Assembly: GCA_964461885.1 (NCBI GenBank)
Contig: CAYWVY010000030.1
Span: forward strand, 1-25,901
DNA length: 25,901 nt
Source: UBA288 sp964461885
GTDB taxonomy: Archaea; Halobacteriota; Methanomicrobia; Methanomicrobiales; Methanospirillaceae
Direction: 5' to 3'
The notes beneath the pieces are model-generated. The model was not told where the DNA came from, ran no database searches, and saw only the letters and a program-made list of their open reading frames with translations. Positions 22,498-25,901 of this stretch are shown here, in pieces (within the stretch, counting starts at the first letter, position 1; the number at the start of each line of letters is the position of its first letter). The translations under genes were made by a program, and so were the position numbers.

Positions 22498-22516
22498 AGG
22501 CGGTCGTGTTCAGGCG
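22498..22516 (+). repeat. 19-bp direct repeat flanking the assembly gap (left copy)
   Basis: AGGCGGTCGTGTTCAGGCG ends at the last base before the N run, and the same 19 bases begin right after it (22617-22635). This is the pattern expected when two contig ends overlap. Confidence 0.95.
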
Positions 22517-22616
22517 NNNNNNNNNNNNNNNNNNNNNNNNNNNNNNNNNNNNNNNNNNNNNNNNNNNNNNNNNNNNNNNNNNNNNNNNNNNNNNNNNNNN
22601 NNNNNNNNNNNNNNNN
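22517..22616. other. Assembly gap (100 N), probably spurious
   Basis: There are exactly 100 Ns. The sequence on both sides is the same 19-mer, so the contigs probably overlap and the real gap is likely zero or a collapsed short repeat. Joining them leaves the flavoprotein stop about 43 bp from the bactofilin-like start. Confidence 0.85.
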
Positions 22617-22635
22617 AGGCGGTCGTGTTCAGGCG
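22617..22635 (+). repeat. 19-bp direct repeat flanking the assembly gap (right copy)
   Basis: Same 19 bases as 22498-22516. This copy contains the stop codon of the flavoprotein gene (22629-22631). Confidence 0.95.
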
Positions 22636-23951
22636 CTCCGTTCGCCCAGATATCGGATCAGGCCATGTAGGCCGTCCGCCACCGGGTGGATCTCGTAGAA
22701 GTCGTTCAGGCCGTCGACGGGTAGACCGTGCCGGATCAGCTCGGCGAGGTACATGACCGAAAGGGCAGCTTCCGGGGCCGCAGCAGCGACCCCGGCCACG
22801 CGCGAACCCGTCTCATCCAGAAAGACCTTGGCCGCTCCGGTCTCGCGAGCAGGCACGGAAAAGAACGAGCCGGGGCCGGCGGGTGCCGGGATCGCGTACG
22901 ACGCCGCGGTCGCGTCGTCGAGGGCCCAGGCGTACTGGTTGCCCAGGCGGAACCCACGCGGGACCAGCCGGTAGTCCATCCGGGCCTCCGTTCCGAGAAT
23001 GTTCTCGGCCGCGACCCGCCCCTCCTGCCGGGCCACCGGGGTCAGGTACGGCGGACCGGTCACGTCGCCGCAGGCGTAGACCCCAGGGACCGAGGTCCGC
23101 ATCCGGTCGTCCGTGACGATCGTCCCGTTCATCCGCTTCTCGACCCCGGCGCACTCCTCGCTGTTCGGAACGAGGCCGATGGCCGCGATCACGGCGTCGA
23201 CGTCGACCTCCTCCTCGGCCCCGCCCGAAGAGACGGTGACCCCGTTCACCCGGCGCCCGCCGTCGACCGAGATGAGGTCGGTCTCCTCTCGGATCCGGAC
23301 CTCCCCGAGCTCGCGCCGGGCGAGGCGGAGGAGGTGCGGGTCGACGCCCGGCAGGAGGGTGCTCCGGACCACGAGCTCGACCTCGGCGCCGAAAACGGCG
23401 AAGACATAGGCGAGCTCCGCGGCCTGGACGCCCCCGCCGACGACCGCGATCCGGCCGGGCACGGCCGTCATCGAGGCGAGGGTTGCGGCCGTGAACACCC
23501 CCTCGCGCGCGATACCCGGGACTGCCGGCAGGGCCGGGCGCGACCCGGTCGCGATGATCACCGCCTCCGACTCGACCGGTCGGCCGTCGATCACGGCCCG
23601 ACACCCGTCGAACCCCGCCGAGGCGCCGCCCAGCACCTCGACCCCGGCCCCGGCCGTCTCTTCCCCGAGCACGCCCGTGATCGTCTCCTGGACCGCCGCC
23701 GTGGCGGCAAAAAGCCCGGGGAGGTCGACCTGGAGGTCCCCCGCGACCACGCCGAGGGACGCGAGGCGTCGTGCATCCGCCATGGCACGGGCCGCGTCGT
23801 TGAGGGCGTTGATGAGCATGCAACCGTACGAGAGGCACTGCCCCCCTAGTGTCCGCCGCTCGACCAGCCGGACCTCGCGCCCGGCCGAGCCCAGGTGCAT
23901 GGCCGCGAACCGGCCGGCCGGGCCGCCCCCGATCACGATCACCGGGGCCAT
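22629..23951 (-). CDS. FAD/NAD(P)-dependent oxidoreductase of the dihydrolipoamide dehydrogenase superfamily
   Basis: The 440-residue protein has an N-terminal FAD-binding Rossmann motif (VIVIGGGPAG, 4-13), a redox-active disulfide motif GGQCLSYGCM with C39 and C44 (CX4C), an NAD(P)-binding motif (AVVGGGVQAAELAYVF, about 170-185) and the second FAD block GVYACGDVTG. This is the layout of class I pyridine nucleotide-disulfide oxidoreductases. The C-terminal dimer domain is divergent: the usual HPTxxE catalytic pair reads HPVADG, and the VFTxPExxxxG block is missing. Lipoamide, glutathione or mercuric reductase activity is therefore unlikely, and the disulfide substrate is unknown. Its start is one base after the upstream gene's stop (TGATATG), so it is cotranscribed with the unknown 327-residue protein. 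Confidence 0.88.
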   Translation of the reverse strand: MAPVIVIGGGPAGRFAAMHLGSAGREVRLVERRTLGGQCLSYGCMLINALNDAARAMADARRLASLGVVAGDLQVDLPGLFAATAAVQETITGVLGEETAGAGVEVLGGASAGFDGCRAVIDGRPVESEAVIIATGSRPALPAVPGIAREGVFTAATLASMTAVPGRIAVVGGGVQAAELAYVFAVFGAEVELVVRSTLLPGVDPHLLRLARRELGEVRIREETDLISVDGGRRVNGVTVSSGGAEEEVDVDAVIAAIGLVPNSEECAGVEKRMNGTIVTDDRMRTSVPGVYACGDVTGPPYLTPVARQEGRVAAENILGTEARMDYRLVPRGFRLGNQYAWALDDATAASYAIPAPAGPGSFFSVPARETGAAKVFLDETGSRVAGVAAAAPEAALSVMYLAELIRHGLPVDGLNDFYEIHPVADGLHGLIRYLGERSA

Positions 23952-23952
23952 A

Positions 23953-24936
23953 TCAGAGGATCTCCACGCCCTCGTCCATGGGGGAGGAGAGTGTCTCCCC
24001 CGAGAAGGCGTTGATCTCGACGATCCCGCGCCCCCGGATCTGCCAGACCGGCACGAAGACGCGCATGAGCTCGACCCGGATCGCGCGGCGGTCGGGCCTG
24101 AAGACCTTCTCCTCGTAGAAGATCGCCTCGCGCCGCTCCTGGCGGATCCGGACCTTCTGCGTCAGCTTGGCGACCACGTGCTCGATCACCCGTGTCTCGG
24201 CCGTCTCGCGCGTGACCAGGCCCTCGAGCACCTCTGCCCCTTCCGGGAGCTCGTCCAGGATCACCGCGTCCTGGTCGGGGGTCGTCAACTCGCCGTTGAC
24301 CGCGTTCAGGGCGATCGCCCCTTTCTGGTCGAACGATATCGCCTGATCCCGGTAGGTCGTTTGCCCCGTCGAGGCGTACCGCGCGTACCAGAACGGGATC
24401 AGGCGGAGGCGGGCCGTCCCCTCGCAGTTCGCGAGCTGGCGGGCCTCGCGCTCCGTGAGCCGGACAGGCAGCTGGGCCACCCCTCCCGACGGGGTTGGGC
24501 GGGCCGGCTCCGTGAGCAGATGCGGCCGGCACGGCAGGGCCAGGTTGAGCAGCATCTCGCGGCCGAGGACCCGCGCGCAGGCTGCCTTGCCCGCGTAGTC
24601 CATCAGGGCCGGGATCCCCCAGAGAACGGCGTCCCGCGTCTCGATCCCGTCGCTTGTCGAGAAGAGGATCTTCCGGCAGACCACCTCCCGGTCGCCGTCC
24701 CGGACCCGGTAGGCGGTCTCGTCGAACCGTGCGCACTCGGCATCGTCGTCGCTGCAGAGCACGAGGATGCACTCGTCCTCGCGGATCGCCGAGAGGTCGA
24801 ACGGCGGGTCCATGAGCTCGACATCGAACCGGGCCGACTCCAGGATCCTCGTGATCTCCTCACGCGCCCGCTCACGTACCTGCCGCTCCATCATCCGTAG
24901 TTTCGACTCCCAGCTATAGAACAATTTTTCTTTCAC
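23953..24936 (-). CDS. Unknown protein cotranscribed with the flavoprotein
   Basis: I do not recognise this 327-residue protein. It has a charged helical N-terminus (KLRMMERQVRERAREEITRI), then an alpha/beta segment with an acidic patch (ECILVLCSDDDAECARFDET), a middle region with several Cys (KAACARVLGR, LALPCRPHLL, LANCEGTAR), and a beta-rich C-terminal half with YRDQAISFDQKGAIALNAV and VFVPVWQIRGRGIVEINA. The last part resembles a small beta domain that follows a VWxI/GRGxxEINA pattern. There is no signal peptide or membrane segment. GTG 24936 is taken as start; the tandem ATGs about 14 codons later (24894/24891) are alternatives. The gene is divergent from the NrpRII-like gene with only 15 bp between start codons, and the flavoprotein follows in the same operon. 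Confidence 0.8.
   Translation of the reverse strand: MKEKLFYSWESKLRMMERQVRERAREEITRILESARFDVELMDPPFDLSAIREDECILVLCSDDDAECARFDETAYRVRDGDREVVCRKILFSTSDGIETRDAVLWGIPALMDYAGKAACARVLGREMLLNLALPCRPHLLTEPARPTPSGGVAQLPVRLTEREARQLANCEGTARLRLIPFWYARYASTGQTTYRDQAISFDQKGAIALNAVNGELTTPDQDAVILDELPEGAEVLEGLVTRETAETRVIEHVVAKLTQKVRIRQERREAIFYEEKVFRPDRRAIRVELMRVFVPVWQIRGRGIVEINAFSGETLSSPMDEGVEIL
24911..24920 (+). promoter_or_regulatory. TATA-like site in the NrpRII/unknown-protein divergent region
   Basis: CAGCTATAGA lies about 35 nt before the NrpRII-like start on the plus strand. It lies inside the first codons of the divergent gene if that gene starts at GTG 24936. If that gene starts at 24894/24891, this element could serve both. 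Confidence 0.35.
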
Positions 24937-24951
24937 CAGGGGCGATTATGG

Positions 24952-25731
24952 ATGATGAGCGCGCCCCCTCTCAGGTTTGTCAGTCACACCATCGAGGAGT
25001 ACGCGATGCAGGTCACCTACGACCCGGTCGCTGGGACTGGGATGGTCGTGTACAACCTCTCTCTCTTCCAGACGCCGGACCTGCTCAACGTGCTCGAGGT
25101 GGCCCTGACCGCGTGTCGCTCCGGGGTCTGCGCCTCGGACCAGGTCCGGCTCGTCCACGAAGGCGAGTCCATCGACGGGTTCACGGTCCCCGAGGGACAG
25201 ACCGGCGTCTGTTCGGTCTGCTCGGTGACCCTCGACGGGATCCTTCTCAAACGCGGCGTGCCCTTCCACCCGATCGGCGGGGGCGTGGTCGAGATCGTGA
25301 ACCGGGTCCCCCGCCGCTTCACGCACCTGATCCACTACGACGAGACCACGATCGACCCGCTCCAGGTGCTGATCGCGGAGGAGATCTCCTCGGTCGGAGA
25401 CGTGATCCGGACCGGCAACGGCACGGTCCTCGCGAACTTCCGCGAGTGCCACATGGAGGCCGAGTCCGTCGTGGCCGAGCTGCTCGACGACCTCGCCGCG
25501 AGCCGGTTCGTGGGGGTGCTCGAGGTCGGGCTGCCGAACAGCCCGCTCCTCGGGGTCCAGGTCAGCCCGCAGTACATGGGCGTGGTCGCGGTCGGCGGGA
25601 CGAACCCGATCGCGGCCGTGCGCGAGGCCGGGTACCCGGTGGTGACGCGGGCCATGTGTGGCCTGATCGAGGCCTCCGATATGATCGGGGTCGAGCAGGC
25701 GCTCGCCGTCGTCCGGGCCGGCAGCGCCTGA
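24952..25731 (+). CDS. NrpR regulatory-domain protein without DNA-binding domain (NrpRII-like)
   Basis: This 259-residue protein is a single NrpR (DUF128) domain. Matching blocks are GVCSVCSVTLDGILLKRGVP, GGGVVEIVNR, TTIDPLQVLIAEEISSVGDV followed by GNGTVLANFRE, and NSPLLGVQVSPQYMGVVAVGG followed by NPIAAVREAG. In Methanococcus, NrpR represses nitrogen-fixation and ammonium-assimilation genes and senses 2-oxoglutarate. In Methanosarcina the function is split: NrpRI has the winged helix and one NrpR domain, and NrpRII has the NrpR domain only. This protein has no winged helix, so it looks like the NrpRII type and would need a partner. No nif or glnA gene is near. ATG 24952 or 24955 (tandem) is the start, after an AGGGGCG sequence. 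Confidence 0.85.
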   Translation: MMSAPPLRFVSHTIEEYAMQVTYDPVAGTGMVVYNLSLFQTPDLLNVLEVALTACRSGVCASDQVRLVHEGESIDGFTVPEGQTGVCSVCSVTLDGILLKRGVPFHPIGGGVVEIVNRVPRRFTHLIHYDETTIDPLQVLIAEEISSVGDVIRTGNGTVLANFRECHMEAESVVAELLDDLAASRFVGVLEVGLPNSPLLGVQVSPQYMGVVAVGGTNPIAAVREAGYPVVTRAMCGLIEASDMIGVEQALAVVRAGSA

Positions 25732-25792
25732 TCCCCGCTACGCATCAATTCATTACCGCGCTCCGATAAACTCTGTTCACACGGAGCCAGTC

Positions 25793-25901
25793 ATGCCCCC
25801 CAAACTCCTCGCCGTCCTGTTTTTGATCGCCCTGATCATTGCATCCCCGGCCGCTGCCGGGGCGAAGTACACGTCGGGCGGCCCGGTCCTCTCTGCCTCT
25901 C
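25793..25901 (+). CDS. Secreted protein, probably COG1361-like (N-terminal fragment at the right edge)
   Basis: The 36 visible codons read MPPKLLAVLFLIALIIASPA, then AAGAKYTSGGPVLSAS. The first part is a clear signal peptide with an Ala-rich cleavage region. The following AGAKYTSGGPVLSAS resembles the mature N-terminus of methanogen COG1361 S-layer-like proteins (AGTKYLxGxPxLxA), but the match is short. ATG 25793 is preceded by CGGAGCC. The frame is open to the end of the window. It lies 61 bp after the NrpRII-like stop, with no clear terminator between. Confidence 0.65.
   Translation, partial: MPPKLLAVLFLIALIIASPAAAGAKYTSGGPVLSAS

Overview
The window looks like a chromosomal segment of a high-GC methanogenic archaeon, most plausibly of the order Methanomicrobiales. 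The support is an archaeal two-repeat TATA-binding protein, A-type ATP synthase subunits C and D, an MJ1487-type B12/radical SAM protein, an HTH-less NrpR-domain protein of the NrpRII kind, AMP-forming acetyl-CoA synthetase, and methanogen-style surface proteins (cohesin domain, COG1361, dockerin-like EF-hand). Many genes have a TATA-like element 20-35 nt before the start codon, implying leaderless or short-leader mRNAs. The genus is not decided. The sequence is a draft: there are two 100-N gaps (12160-12259 and 22517-22616).

Layout. Positions 1-3290 hold a metallophosphoesterase (cut at the left edge), a B12/radical SAM protein, two tandem PEBP-like proteins of which the first has lost its ligand pocket, and tbp. 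Positions 3340-9637 hold acs, an isolated A-ATPase subunit C-D pair, thiD (tail-to-tail overlap with the D gene), a PrsW-like intramembrane protease and an alpha/beta hydrolase. A gene-poor stretch follows (9638-10283). Then come a cohesin-domain surface protein broken by a one-base poly-C frameshift, a polysaccharide deacetylase cut by the first gap, a HEAT-repeat protein, a short relic resembling a histidine-kinase C-terminus, a small unknown ORF, a zinc-ribbon protein with a His/Asp/Lys-rich tail, and a large P-type cation ATPase.

Positions 16907-17270 contain a decayed dockerin-like surface-protein tail. Next is a tight four-gene minus-strand operon, 21312 to 17504: YIP1-family membrane protein, COG1361 surface protein, ABC ATPase, MacB/FtsX-type permease. 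It reads as one envelope-associated ABC machine. Upstream of it lies a membrane-anchored bactofilin-like beta-helix protein. The right end has a two-gene operon (unknown 327-residue protein followed by a pyridine-nucleotide-disulfide-type flavoprotein) divergent from the NrpRII-like protein, and the start of another secreted protein cut by the right edge.

No CRISPR array, rRNA, tRNA, IS element or phage module was recognised. The best leads are the YIP1/COG1361/ABC operon with its bactofilin-like neighbour, the unknown-protein/flavoprotein operon beside NrpRII, the poly-C frameshift in the cohesin protein, the split C-D ATPase locus, and the evidence that the second gap is an artefact of contig ends that overlap by 19 bp.
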